Below, piece by piece: positions 1-12,240 of a stretch of DNA of 64,000 nt. The stretch spans positions 1,860,001-1,924,000 of the forward strand of contig JAGTWJ010000007.1 of the NCBI GenBank assembly GCA_020064725.1, given 5' to 3'. Under the pieces are notes generated by a model. It worked only from the letters and a program-made list of their open reading frames with translations, ran no database searches and had not been told where the DNA came from. Source of the stretch: Drechslerella dactyloides. Taxonomy: Eukaryota > Ascomycota > Orbiliomycetes > Orbiliales > Orbiliaceae. Position 1 is the stretch's first letter, and each line of letters begins with the position of its first letter. The translations under genes were made by a program, and so were the position numbers.

Positions 1-600
1 AATTACTAATTTAAATAAAGTAAATTAATAAAAAAACTATAGTATTCTAATTATTTTTTATATCTAGATTTATTTTATACTTATAAAAAAGATTTTTTAA
101 TACTATAAATTTTTATTAATATATATTTAGGTTTAAATAATACTATATAATCAAATAAAATATACAAATATCTCAACAATTAAATTCTATCTTATTCTAA
201 TATTAAAAATTAATCCAATAAATTATAAAATTTTATTTTTATATATTATAAAATTTATATAATTTAAAAATAGCTGAAATTATTTAAAATATTTAAAATA
301 TTTTAAAAATACTATAATTATTTTTATAATTATATAAATTTTTTTTAAAAAATTAGTATTATTTTACTTATAAAAAATATACTTATTTTATTATTAAAAA
401 AGTTTTATAAAATAAAAATACCATATTCTAATGTTTTATTACTTCAATATCTATTAATAAAACTAGATAATAATAATTAAATATTATTATATATTAATAA
501 TAAAATTAATAATAAATTAAATAATATATATAAAATAAAAAAAATATAATTACATTTTTTACTATTTTAAAAATATAAACTTTATAATATTATAAATTTA
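1..600. other. AT-rich stretch without recognisable features
   Basis: Almost pure A/T with short homopolymer runs and no open frame of note on either strand. It is probably a saturated repeat remnant, but I could not align it to any other element in the window. Confidence 0.6.
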
Positions 601-602
601 AA

Positions 603-927
603 CTAGGAGGCTGCTGCGCAGCACTTAAACCCGACTGAAAAGCTGGATGAAAACTTTTTCTTCCAAAACTCAGTTGCGGTCAAACCCCAGAAACAAAAAC
701 ATTAATATCCCGGAAACAAAAACGTTAATATCTTGAACCTTCCTCAAACCTCCTCAATAGTGGTAAGTGTAAGTCCAAAGACCGGAGACCAAACTCCAGA
801 AGATCTGAAATTTCTAAGTTCGCAAAAAACAACACATTTTTGACAGGTCACCAATGGGGAAAATTTGGTGGGGCGTCCCCTCGGAGGCACCGGGGAGTTA
901 AAAGAGAACCCTCCTTTTCAGTCGGGC
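603..927 (-). mobile_element. Short Helitron2/Helentron-like non-autonomous element, copy 1
   Basis: A sharp island of normal base composition in the AT desert. Read on the minus strand it starts GCCCGACTGAAAAGG (at 927) and near its other end carries the inverted match CTTTTCAGTCGGG (628-643). Next come a 10-bp palindrome GCTGCGCAGC (613-622) and a terminal CTAG (603-606). The inverted repeat lies inside the 3' hairpin rather than at the very end. This asymmetric layout is the known signature of Helitron2/Helentron elements, which insert between T and T; flanking T is seen on both sides here. It has no coding capacity. At ~325 bp it is below the length at which RIP acts in Neurospora, which would explain its good preservation. 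Copy 2 at 1785-2164 is in opposite orientation. Confidence 0.6.
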
Positions 928-929
928 AT

Positions 930-1784
930 TTAAAATTTTTTATTAACTAATATATTAAGAAAATTGTTATTTTTAAAATTACTTTTATAATTAAAGATAT
1001 TTAAAATTAATTTTTTAATAGAAGTTATTATAAATTAATTATTAATAATATTATTAGTAGTGATTATAAAAATTTGATTATAAAGATTGAATTAATTTAG
1101 TATTTTTAAAATAATTTCTATAATATTTACCCCTATATATTTATTAATAAATTATTTAAATAAAATTAAATAAAATTAAATATTCTAATTATTATTAATC
1201 TAGAAAATAAAAATAGTAAAAAATATAAACTTGTTTTAAAAATATCTAAATATTAAAAACAAGAAAAATCTAAATTTTAATAAAAATAGAATTTAAAATC
1301 TAAATTTTGATTTTTATTATATTTATTTATAAATTATACTTTATTTTTTTAAAAAAATAATAATATTCTCTAAAACCTTAATATTTTTATTATATTATAA
1401 AAATTGGGATTATTTTAAAAAATAAAAAAAGTATTTCTAGAAAATATTATTTTAAAAGTTAGTTTTTAAAATGTTTTTACTAAATATAATAAAAACTTAT
1501 ATCTATAACCTATCTAAATTTAATATTAATTAAAAATTATTATATATATAGAGTAATAAACTTACTAATTTTATTATAATAAAATCTATTTATAAGGATA
1601 TTGAAATTTTCTTATTTAGTATATTTATTTTTTGGTATTGAGAAGATTGTAAATGATTTTTTATTGTTGATGTTCTGCTGTTTTTAGTTATAAGATAAGA
1701 AAGATAGATATAAATAAAATATTGAATATTAGGTTTTTTTATTTAATAATGGGTTATTTTTTGAAAATTTTTCTAGATAACTAT
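930..1784. other. AT-rich spacer between the two Helitron-like copies
   Basis: No recognisable coding or repeat structure. Composition is similar to 1-600, with slightly more G toward 1620-1760. Confidence 0.5.
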
Positions 1785-2164
1785 GCCCGACTGAAAAGGA
1801 GGGGTTTACCTTGAACTCCCCTATCTATAAACCACACCCCCTGTTTTTACTAGCTAGTAGCCTGACAAAAATGTGTTGTTTTTTGTGAATTTAGAAATTT
1901 TAGATCTTTTGTTCTTTGGAGGCCAATTCTCCTTTCTGCTTACTGATTTTGTATATAATAAGAAGTTTTTTATAAAATTTGAATATTAATATTATATCTT
2001 GTTTTTTTAAGTTTACTTAATAAAGTATTTTTGTAGAGAGAGAGAGTTAGAGAATAAACTATTAATAAGTAAGTATTTGAGTATCTGGGTAACTACTTAG
2101 GTAGTTGCTTAGGTAAGATCAAGTTTTTTTAGTCGGGTTTAAGTGCCGCGACGCGGCTTTCTAG
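1785..2164 (+). mobile_element. Short Helitron2/Helentron-like non-autonomous element, copy 2
   Basis: Starts with GCCCGACTGAAAAGGAGGG at 1785. It ends with AGTCGGGTTTAAGTG, the hairpin GCCGCG-A-CGCGGC (2145-2157) and CTAG (2161-2164), followed by a T run. The first ~155 bp and the last ~40 bp match copy 1 in reverse complement, while the middle differs and contains a GA-rich run near 2035-2050. The terminal hairpin has changed its bases yet keeps perfect pairing relative to copy 1 (GCTGCGCAGC there). This compensated change argues that the hairpin is functional for rolling-circle termination. The 5' half shows more C-to-T changes than copy 1. Confidence 0.6.
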
Positions 2165-3361
2165 TTTTTTAGATTTTTAGATTGGTAATATATAAGGCTT
2201 GTGGCTTTTATAGGTATTAATTTATTTTTGATATTATTGAATTAATTTTTATTAAAAAGAGAATTTTTTTTTATTTTTATTGTTGAAAATTTAATAACTA
2301 TTAATTGATGTTTCTATGTAGGGAAAAAAGAGAATTTATTAGTTAAAAATAAAAAAAATTTATTTACTTTTGTTTTTTATATGTTGGATATTTATTTTGT
2401 TTGTGTTTTTAAATTTTATATTAAGTATAATATAAAGATAAATTACTAATAATTTTTTAATATTAACTTTTTTTATTATTTTATTTATAATATTATTAAT
2501 ATTAAAAAGATTTATTAGATATATTTAAAATAACTTGGAGTTTTTTTTTAAATAAAGAAAAAAAAATTTTAATTTAAAAATATTATTTTATTAATATATA
2601 TTTTTTATTTATATTTTTTGTATAAAATTATGATTATATATGTAAAATTCTATTATATATATTGTTTTATTTTATAATAATAAAAATTATTAATTAGTAT
2701 ATATAGCTTATTTTTATCTTAGAAAATTTTAAAATAATAAAAAATTAAAAAAAGATTAGTTTATTTATATTTAAATTTAAAAAATTATTATTTTTATTAA
2801 TAGAGAAATTTTTATTAGAAATTTTAGTAAGTAGTAAGTTCTTTGTCTTATAGATAATAATAGATATATTTTTAAATATTATAATATTTATAATAATAAT
2901 ATATAAAAGCTTTAGATAGATAATATAGTTATAATTAATAAAATCTATTAAATTAATAAAAATAATAATAATATATTTATAAAAAAAATAAAACTACTAA
3001 TAATAAATAGTTTAATATTTTAATTTAAACTAAAAATTTTTTAATAATTACTAATTAATAGTTAGATAATAATGTATATTAAATAATTAATACTTAGTTT
3101 ATATTATTAATTTTATTTTTATAATGGGTTTTAGCTGTCTGATAATTAAAATACTAATATTTTTTCTATAATTATTGATTTTAAAAAAGAGATTATATTA
3201 CTAACTAAGAAATAAATAAGATTAAATTAATTTTAAAATATTTTTTTTTATTTATTATGTTTTTTTATTTTTATATTTATTTTTATTATTATTATTAATA
3301 TTATCAATTCTCTTACTTTTAATATATATTATATATATTAAAAATTTTATATTTTTATATA
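2165..3361. other. AT-rich stretch without recognisable features
   Basis: Long A/T runs; no open frame and no alignment to the repeat families found elsewhere in the window. It ends at the TA target site of the 1,072-bp foldback element. Confidence 0.5.
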
Positions 3362-4433
3362 ACGTATTCCACAAGCGAGCGAACACCCCAAGTGAGCGAA
3401 CACCCCAACACCCCACCAAAACCTTTTTATTAATATTCTAATTAATATCTCTTAAAAAATTATAAAAAAAATATCTTTCAACTAATATAAATTAAAATCA
3501 ATTCATTATATTTTTTTACATTTTTTAAATATAAAAATAAATTAATAATAATTAATTTAAAATTTTTAAAAAACAGCATATAATCTTAAGTGTTTGCCAG
3601 TAAATATCTTTATTATATATAAATAAAAATCTTTAAAAATAAGAAATCTATTAAATAAATATATAATCTAGGCCTGTACAAAACCTCTATCTATTATATT
3701 AAAAATTAAGATTTATAGATTTTGCTAAAGTTAGCACAACACACTGACTACACACTAGCTATTTTTTATTATAATTATATATAAAAATATAATAAAAAAA
3801 ATCCTAAAATTTTTTTTTAAATTAAAGTAAATTAATATTTTATTTTATAATTTTTTTTAAATTTTTTTAATAAAAATTCAATTTTTTATAAAATTTTATT
3901 ATAAAAATTAAAAATATTGATATTAAATTATATAATATATAAAAAAAAATTAAAAAAATAAAAATAAAAAAGTTTTAATATATTAAATTCAAATTTATTT
4001 TTTTAATTTTTTTAATTATATTTATGTATAATTATTTTAAAAAATAGTTAGTGTGTTGTGCCAACTTTAGCAGAGTTTCTAGAACTTAATTTTTATTATT
4101 ATAAATAGTAGCTTTAAACAGGCCTAGATTATATCATTATTTATTAGATTTTTAATTTTTAAAGATTTTCGTTCGTAAATTATTTAGATATTTAGAGTCA
4201 AACAATAAAAAAATGTGTTGTTTTTAACAATATTTAAAATAATTATTATTAATTTAATATTAATATTAAAAAATAAAAAAAAATACTAATTAGATTATTT
4301 TAAACTATTATTTAAAGAAGTAATTTTTCTATAATTTTATAATAAATATTTATTAATATATTAATAAAAAGGTTTTTGGTGGGCTGGGGGGGTGTTCGCT
4401 CGCTTGGGATGTTCGCTCGCTTGTGGAATACGT
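3362..4433. mobile_element. 1,072-bp foldback MITE (MITE2), copy 1
   Basis: Ends are ACGTATTCCACAAGCGAGCG and its inverse, flanked by TA (3360-3361, 4434-4435). The terminal inverted repeat continues inward with a second AAGTGAGCG motif and CACCCCACCAAAACC. Both halves of the element are diverged inverted copies of each other for most of their length. Matching pairs include AATCTAGGCCTGT (about 3668) with ACAGGCCTAGATT (about 4120), and the GTTAGCACAACACACT arm (about 3731) with its partner at about 4048. A transcript would fold into a ~500-bp imperfect hairpin. No coding capacity. The termini are those of Fot-like family A, so it was probably mobilised by a family-A transposase (inference). 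A nearly identical copy lies at 22577-23648. Confidence 0.85.
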
Positions 4434-4435
4434 TA

Positions 4436-6209
4436 TATAAAATAATAAATTAATTATCTTAATTAAGAAAATTATAGTTGTAAATTATATTTAGTGTTTT
4501 TATATTAGTACAATAATATTTAAAAATTAATAAAAATATAAATATAAAAAACAACTTAGGGATTTAGAAAATTAAAAAATAATTAAATAATCTAAAAACT
4601 CTTCTATTTAAATTAAAAATCTTAAAAATCTTTGTATTTATTAGACTTCAAATTAATACTAATTTTGTCCTTTATTTTGATTTTATTTATTATATTTTTT
4701 TATTTTTTTTATTATTTTTTAACTTTAATTTCTTATTTTTTATATTATTAATATTGTTATTAATATTAATGGACTTATTATTATTATTAATTTTAATAAT
4801 ATTTATTTATTTGATTTTTTATTTTTTTATAAAAGGTAGAGAATTATTTTTATTGTTTGTTGATGTTTTTTATTTTCCAATAAAAACATTTTTATTACTT
4901 ATATTTTTATCCTTATTATTTTTAGTATTTTTGTTTTTTTATTAGTTTTATTATCCTTATTATTTTTTATTATTTAACACTTATTTTTTTTTAACTTGTT
5001 ATTATTTTTTTTAAAAAAATATTATATATAATTTTATTATTAAATACTAAATTAATAAAAATATATCTTAATTTATTAAATATAATTTTTTTATTATTTT
5101 CATTATCCTGCTATTTATTACTATACTATGTTTTAAATGTCTTTTATTAATTTATACTAAAAATAATTAGTTTAATTATTTAATAATAGAATTTATAATT
5201 TTTATTAGAATTTTCTACATTAGTTACTAATAAAACCACTAAAATTATTATTAATAACTATAACCTCTTTTTTTTAAAATTTTTTATTTAAATATATTTT
5301 GATATTATTTTAGTTTTTTATATTAATAAAAACTAATTTATTCTTTTTTTTTTATTTGGTTTTGCTTATCTTAATTTCCTTTTCAAATATTAAAATTATA
5401 TATATTTTTTTTATTTTTCTTATTAAACTTTTTTCTTGTTATTATTAGTATTAATAAATATTTTATTGTTTTTTATATAAATTTTTATTATTAATTTCTT
5501 TTATTAAAATCAATTTTAAATTTATAAATTTTTTTTATCTAACCTATTTTATTCTTTTTAAATTTCTTTTATTAGTTGGTGTAGTTTTTTTTAGAGATAT
5601 TTTGGTTTTAAAAATTAAAACAATTCTTTAATTTACATAAATCTAAATTATTTGTTATAAAAATAAAAAAAATTAATAAACTTATAAATTATTATAATAA
5701 TAGAAAATATATAAAAAGATATTATTTTATAAATATAATAATAACTTAAAATAATAATAAACTTAAATTTATAATTATAAACAAATTATAAATAATATTA
5801 ATAAATCTTTTAAATTCTAAATTTTAAATATTAACTTATAAATTTTTTTTTAAACTTTTATATAATAAATATATATTATACTATAATTATCTATTAATCT
5901 TTATAATAAATTAAATTTTATAACTATAAACTCTATCTATTAATATATATAAATAATATAAGATATAAAAATTTTTAAAACACTTTTCAAAATACTAAAT
6001 ATAATATAATAAATTAATAAAATAATAATATATTAAAATTTTAAGTTTTTATATATTTATATTATAAGTTTATAATTATTATAATATAATATCATATTTT
6101 TAATAAAATAGTATATTTATAAATATTAAAATTCTTATAAAGTTAAATATTCTAAATATTTTTTTTTAAGCATTTTTATACCAATTAAATAAATTTAATA
6201 TAATATTTT
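4436..6209. other. AT-rich stretch, possible heavily decayed gypsy remnant
   Basis: No gene can be supported. The plus-strand open stretch at 4754-4945 is Leu/Ile/Phe-only and is the complement of an A-rich, Lys/Asn/Gln-type minus strand. That could be a saturated gag of an element whose LTR would be the inverted repeat starting at 6210, but I could not align it to the Gyp-1 gag. Confidence 0.35.
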
Positions 6210-6629
6210 TGTTATGGAATAACAGCACAGCACCCGAATAACCTACACAGACCTGATTCCCATACAGACATCCTTCCTACATAATATATAAAATAATAGT
6301 ATATCTATGTACTATGTGGAATGGATTCTTATATAAGATATATGTTTATATAGATTTACTTTATATAAACCACTAATCTATATAGTATATCTAATTATAT
6401 AAATAATAAAATTATATAGACTATATAGAACTTTGGATTATGTAGAAAGATATTATCATAGAAGAATATTATTTTTATTATTTTTTTTTAGATATGGAGG
6501 TTGTTCTAATAACTTATAATTATATAAATGTTTAGTGCTTAGTGTGTTTAGTGCTTAGCTAAATATTAAGTAAGGTGAATACTAAGTATAATATTATAAT
6601 ATTATAATATATCTTTATTATTCTATATA
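6210..6629 (-). repeat. LTR-like repeat copy a, outer part (inverted orientation)
   Basis: On the minus strand this is the 3' part of a ~681-bp LTR-like repeat ending ...TTCCATAACA (plus strand begins TGTTATGG at 6210). It aligns in reverse complement to 29478-30161. Element B1 is inserted between this part and 10418-10678 at a TA. TGTTA/TAACA ends are typical of LTRs. It is less mutated here than in copy b (for example AACAGCACAGCACCCG). Confidence 0.7.
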
Positions 6630-6826
6630 ACGTCAACGATAAGCGAGCGGACAGTACAAGCGAGCGGACACCCCACCAAACGCCTACGCGTCCTTCTACC
6701 TCCAGCATCATATACCACTATCACTATTACAATGGCTACTTTTACAGCTGAATCTTGTATTATTTTGGTTATTAAAATTTTAGAAAAGAATAAAAATTTA
6801 AGTGTTCTGACTATTATTAAGGTATA

Positions 6827-8718
6827 ACGTATTCCACAAGCGAGTGGACCACACAAGCGAGCGGACCACCTCAACACCCCACCCCAGCAAAAACACTGGC
6901 TTCATAGTCATACTACTATTACACTAGGCTACATACATACTAGTTTGCTTGGTTATATGCTTAAAATATCTGCTAGTATATTTGAATATTATGCCTAGAT
7001 TTACCATAACTATTATAGTAAATTATCTTTCTAGAAGTAATCTTTAGTTGGGGGCTACTTTAATAATTTAAATATCCTATCTACTCATCCTATTTATTTA
7101 TAGCATTATTATCTAGGATTTTATTAGTTTAATATATGGTAAGTATGTTTTTATACTATATATACTGTCTTTTTGCCTGCCAGTACTTACTTAATATTTT
7201 ATTAGCAGAGTATAATATTGTATTCTTTGCTTATATAAGTGTTAGCTGGTATATTATTATCTATATTTTTTTAGTGAATTAGTCCATAATAGCTAGTAAC
7301 AATATTAAAAAGCTATTCTGATACTAGATAATCTGGTTTTTGATGAGTTCTAATTATAGACCAGCTTCTAAAGGATTTATTAGGGTTTTTGTTGTTCAAA
7401 TGGTTACTACATTTGCAGTATTAGAACATAAATTCATTAAGGTAGATACTAACAACTACACATTTAGTTTTAAGAGGACCCTATCAGGATCATAAAGTAT
7501 AATACTAGTTCCAGCAAAGCTACTATATATATTCTTAGATATTATTATAGCAGTAAATGTTTTGTAGAATTTAGAGAAGAACTCTAGCTTACTAATATAG
7601 TTGATATATATATGTATTAAGTCCTTTATCTAGTGACTATATACCTGTTTTAATGGTCTAAAATACCCAACATCTAACAGCTGAAGAAGATATAAAGAAT
7701 ATAGCAACATACAGACTATAATAATTTTATACTCTTAATAATAAAGTTTGAAAGATGTTGAGTAGTAACTATTATAGCTATCTAAGATTAATAGTTGGTA
7801 GTCTAAAATATAATACTATACTATAAAGTAGTTGAAATACTTTAACTACTCTATAATAATCTTATTTATTATTTAACTATTATTAGAAAGTATAATAGCC
7901 TAGTTATTTAGTAAATTAGTCTCTGTATATTAGTTAGCTAAGTAGTGTTGGTTAGTTAAAATAATAAATGGTAATACTGTCTAATCTTCTGTATCTATTT
8001 TTTGAATAATTATTATTTATTTGTGATTCCCAGGTTGTGCTAGCTTAGCTTTATTATATATTTTAACTCCTATAATAATTATAGTTGTAGAGATTATGTT
8101 TATTACAAAGCCTGTCTTATTAAAGTTATAGATATTATTATCTATAATATTATACTTTGCTTTTGTTATTTATAAAAACTGAAACTATTTTTAAATAAAA
8201 TCCAGGTCTTCATATTTAGTTTATTAATAGTTGTATTTTCTGGATAAACATATTTAGAACTCTAAGTAGTGTTTTATAAAATTTGCTGTCCAATTCTTAC
8301 TGATATGTTGTGTATTATTACTAACATATATTGACAGTAGTTGGTTGGCTATATTTTTTATATTATTTAATTTAAGATGAAAAAACTATATAAACAGCTT
8401 AAGTATATATTGAATAATAATGTCCTCTTTTAATTTTATAAGGTTTTATAATTTAGAGGTACTATCTGCCTTTGAAATACAACCATTATACTAGTATAGT
8501 AGAGTAGTATAAAGGATATTATAAAACTTAACAGTAGCTTAAATATTTAATTTTTGATTTTTTTCCAAAGCTTTAATAGTTAGAATAACTTGGGATTTAG
8601 TTGTAGTGGCAGCTATAATAGTGGTTATAGAGGTAATATAGTGCAGAAGAGGAGTAGTCGCACCAGTGTTGAGAGGTGGTCCGCTCGCTTGTGTGGTCCG
8701 CTTGCTTGTGGAATACGT
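6827..8718 (-). mobile_element. Fot1/pogo-like DNA transposon, family A (A1), nested in B1
   Basis: 1,892 bp between ACGTATTCCACAAGCGAG and its inverse, with TA at 6825-6826 and 8719-8720. Joining the flanks restores an uninterrupted B1 reading frame, which proves a precise TA insertion. The outer ~75 bp at each end remain GC-rich while the interior is AT-shifted. Confidence 0.9.
6961..8616 (-). pseudogene. A1 transposase remnant
   Basis: Position of the ~551-residue family-A transposase, placed by alignment with A7. The start codon has become ATA (complement of 8614-8616), followed by the equivalent of AATTTKSQVIL. The conserved TAA is at 6961-6963. The C-terminal SSFAGTGI-type block is read from about 7490-7560. 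Many in-frame stops are present; the mutations are transitions only, with no length change relative to A2-A4, A6 and A7. Confidence 0.8.
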
Positions 8719-10417
8719 TATAATATTCTAAGAATAACTTTTTTATATTGATATAGTGGTTGTTTTTTATAATATAATAGTATTTTTAAATTGTGAAATC
8801 TTATAAAATTAGAAAAAGATACTATTGTTTAATATATACTTAAGTTATATATATAATTTTTTTATTTTAGGCTGGGTAGTGTAGAAGATATAGCCAACCA
8901 GCTGTTGTTAGTATATAGTGATAATAGTATATAATGTATTGGTAAAAGATGGGTTGGTAACTTTGTTAAATATTACCTAGAGCTATAGATATGTTTATCT
9001 AGAAAGTATAATTATTAGTAAATAAAATATAAAGATCCTGCACTTATTAGCAAGTGGTTTTAGCTAATAGAGGCTGTAAAAGCTAAGTATAGTATTATAG
9101 ATAATAATATCTATAATTTTGATAAAACTAGCTTTATAATAGGTATAATATCTATAACTATTATTATTATAGGAGTTAAAATATATAATAAAACTAAGCT
9201 AGTGTAGTCTAAAAACCATAAATAAGTAATAATTATTTAAGAAATAAGTGTAGAAGATTAGATAATATTATTATTTATTATTTTTGTTAGGCAATACCAT
9301 CTAATTAGCTAGTATACAGCAACCAAGCTATCAATAAATTAGATTATTGTGCTTTTTAATAATGGCTAGACAATAAATAAGCTTGCTTTATAATAACTAA
9401 AGCACTTTAATAAATTTATAATATAACACTGTTTTTTGGACTATCAGCTATTAGTCCTAGATGATCATAAAAGTTATTATTTAATTGTCTTTAAACTATA
9501 CTACCAGAAGCATAAGATTATTATAATTTATATGCTATTATATTTATTATATATTTTCCAACTATTAAATATTAGTTACTTTAAACTATTAAAATAGGTA
9601 TATAGCTATAAGGTAGAGAACTTAATATATATATATATTAATTATATCTCTAAGCTAGAGTTTCTCTCTGGGTTTTATAAGGTGTTTACTACTATAATAA
9701 TATTTAAAAACATATGTAGCAGCTTTGCTGGAACTGGTATTGTATCTTATAATTCTAACAAAATTCTATTAAAACTAGATATGTAATTACTAGTAACTAC
9801 TCTAATAAATTCACATCTAGACACTGTGAATATGGTAGCTATCTGGACTATAAAAATACTATTAAACTTATTAAAAATAAGTCTATAAATAGGTCTAATT
9901 AAAAACTAGATTACCTAATACTAGAATAGCTCTTTTATATTATTACTAGCAACTATAGACCAACTATCTAAAAAAACATAGACAATAATATACCAAATAG
10001 TATTTATACACACAGAGAATATAATACTTTACTCTACAAATAAACTACTAAATAAACACCAGCAGTTGAAAAAACAATATATATAATATAAAAACATACT
10101 TACTATACACTAGGTTGATAAAATCCTAAGTAGTAATGCTATAGATAAAATAATTAAACAACCAACACCCCCAAAACACCAGTATACCCCTTAGCCAGAG
10201 GTTACTACTACATATATACATTACTATAATAACTACAGTAAATTTAAATATAATATTCAAATATACCAGCAAACATCTTCAGAGTTTAAATAAATGGTTT
10301 ATTATATTTAAACTAAGAAACCATATATTAGTAGTAGTATAACTAATATTTTTGTTAGGGTGGGGTGGGGAGGGTGTCCACTCGCTTGTACTGTCCGCTC
10401 GCTTATCATTGACGTTA

Positions 10418-10678
10418 TTAGATATTATATATTTAAACTAGTCTGCTTTATTGGATTAATTGATAATTTTTTTTTGGATTTTATTGGTTAATATTTATAC
10501 TATAGTATCTTAATAGTTAGTTTATTTTATTATTATTATTATATACTTTATTTTAATAGTTATTATTATATTTAATATATATCTATCTTTCTTTATTAAG
10601 AATCTGTATAGTAGTAACTAAGAATTAGGGATTTTAGAATAAAATATATTTAATCTAGATCTAGACTGAAGTATAATA
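10418..10678 (-). repeat. LTR-like repeat copy a, inner part (inverted orientation)
   Basis: Reverse complement of 29478-29720, with transitions only over most of its length. The inner end at 10671-10678 (GTATAATA) corresponds to the GTGTAACA complement of the TGTTACAC end of copy b. With 6210-6629 it makes a 681-bp copy. The gypsy gag reads away from it on the plus strand, so this LTR is in the wrong orientation to be a normal 5' LTR of Gyp-1. Confidence 0.75.
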
Positions 10679-10849
10679 CTTTAACTGATTATTTTTAATA
10701 GATAAAAAAAAGTAATAAGTATATGATAATTTTTAATATAATTTATAAATTTTTTATAGTATATAAGAATAATATAGAATTCTATAGTATAGAACTATAA
10801 AAATAACTTATAAATGATAATAATTTCAAATCAATATTAAATAGTAAAA

Positions 10850-12240
10850 ATAATAAATATAGAAAATTTATTAATAATTTTTATATGTTAAAAATATATA
10901 AATAAAAAATAATTATAATAATAACTTAGATAGTATTATATATATAACAAAATAATAATATAATAAATTCTAATTTTCTTAGGTTAATTAATAAATATAT
11001 AGATAATTTATAGGAATATTAAAATAAATTAATAGTAGATATTAGAATATAAATTTTAGAAGAAGTAAGTAGTATTATAATAGAAATAGAAAATAATATT
11101 AAGTAAAGATTAGAATAAGGTTTTAAGATAGTATAATAAAAAATATTTATAAGATATTAATAATATATATAAATAGTTTTAGTAATAATTAATAATATTA
11201 AAGTAATTATATTAGGAAATTTTGAAGAAATGGTGGAATATATTGAAAATTTAGCTAGTATTTAGATGAGTAATGTTATTATTTAGAATTCTATATTATT
11301 TATCTAATCTTAATTTGTATTAGCTAGTGGATTAAGAATTTAAGGAAATGGAATTATAGTTATTTTTATAGTAATATTTAATAGGGTATTAAAAATAAAA
11401 GATTTGATTAAGTATAAAAGATAATTTGAGAAATTTGATTAATTTCTTAATTAATTTAGTAATTATTTTTTTTTATTCTAAATAATTTACTATAGAATAG
11501 TATAAGATCTACTTTATAAAAATATATTTTGAAAAAAATATTCTTAATATCTATTTGGTATATAAATAGGTATATAAAAAAATATTAAAAAAAGATTGTA
11601 AAATATAAATTCCTAAAATTAATAAGATTTTTAATATTTTTTAAGAATTTATAAATTTTTTTAAATAAAAATGTAGATATAAAAACAAAATTAAAAAAAT
11701 TCTCAAAAAATTTAATTAATTTAAATAAATAAGATTAGTATAATTTTATTTTTAATAATTTAATTAATATATATCTCTTACTAAATATAATAATAATACT
11801 TTATTTTATAAAATTAAAAAAGAACTTAAATCTAACCTAAAAATAAAAATTATTAAATAAAAATTTTTAAAGAAGGAAATGACTTATTATAAAATATAAA
11901 CTATAGTTATTAAACTAAATAATATACTATACTAATTTTAAAGAGATTTATAATAAAAGAAACCATACTATAATTTAAATAAATATTATTCTAGTAAACA
12001 TATTAAAAAACCTTAATAAAACTAAATCCAAATTAAAAAATTATTTTAGAAATTAAATAAAATTTATAGATTAGAACCTATAAACCTTAATATAATATAA
12101 CACTAGAAACTAAAGAAATCTAATATGTTATTTTACTACTAGTGTAATAAAGTAGGATATATTAAATAAGATTATTTTAAAAATAAAAAAAAAAAGAACT
12201 TTTAGAAATAATCTTATTAAGAAAAATAATTTAAAATAAT
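10850..12240 (+). pseudogene. Gyp-1 Gag remnant with CCHC zinc knuckle
   Basis: Structural capsid/nucleocapsid protein of the retrotransposon. Support comes from the C-terminal part: a YRLEPINL-like stretch (about 12060-12090), where gypsy Gag has the EPMDLD motif, precedes a degraded nucleic-acid-binding knuckle at about 12134-12187. The knuckle reads YY-stop-CNKVGYIK-stop-DYFK, which back-mutates by single transitions to a C-x2-C-x4-H-x4-C pattern. The N-terminal limit is approximate. The knuckle frame differs from the RT frame, as expected for gag/pol frameshifting or for an indel. Confidence 0.65.

Larger units (their letters stand above)
6732..10293 (+). pseudogene. B1 transposase remnant (CENP-B/pogo type), split by A1
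   Basis: Cut-and-paste transposase acting on the TIRs in the nucleus. The ATG at 6732 opens MATFTAESCIILVIK..., matching the N-terminal helix-turn-helix of pogo/Fot1 proteins. The frame is interrupted at 6826 by A1 and resumes at 8719. After the insert are the DDE-domain region and the C-terminal ISKLEF...SSFAGTGIVSYN block (about 9640-9760). A degraded zinc knuckle (Y-x2-Y...KYN...Y in place of C-x2-C...GHN...C) precedes the TAA at 10291. Without A1 the start and stop are 556 codons apart and in phase. Stops throughout are TAA/TAG at former Gln/Trp/Arg codons. Not functional. Confidence 0.85.
6630..10415 (+). mobile_element. Fot1/pogo-like DNA transposon, family B (B1), with A1 nested inside
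   Basis: Termini ACGTCAACGATAAGCGAGCG and the inverse ...TTGACGT, flanked by TA at 6628-6629 and 10416-10417. Each end carries two AAGCGAGCGGAC motifs 17 bp apart. Removing the nested element A1 and its TA duplication leaves 1,892 bp, the usual size of Fot1-type elements. It sits in an inverted LTR-like repeat (6210-10678). Confidence 0.9.

Noticed and set aside
4754..4945. 63-codon plus-strand open frame, hydrophobic
   Set aside because: Composition is only Leu/Ile/Phe/Val from T-rich sequence; it is the complement of an A-rich strand and has no signal beyond that.
6623..6877. 84-codon minus-strand open frame
   Set aside because: It runs across the B1 border, the B1 transposase in antisense and the A1 TIR. 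An open frame across two insertion borders is a coincidence.
6827..8718. CRISPR-like reading of the many repeated GCGAGCGGACC units across the window
   Set aside because: They occur only as pairs at transposon termini with TA flanks and ~1.9-kb spacing, not as an array with spacers.
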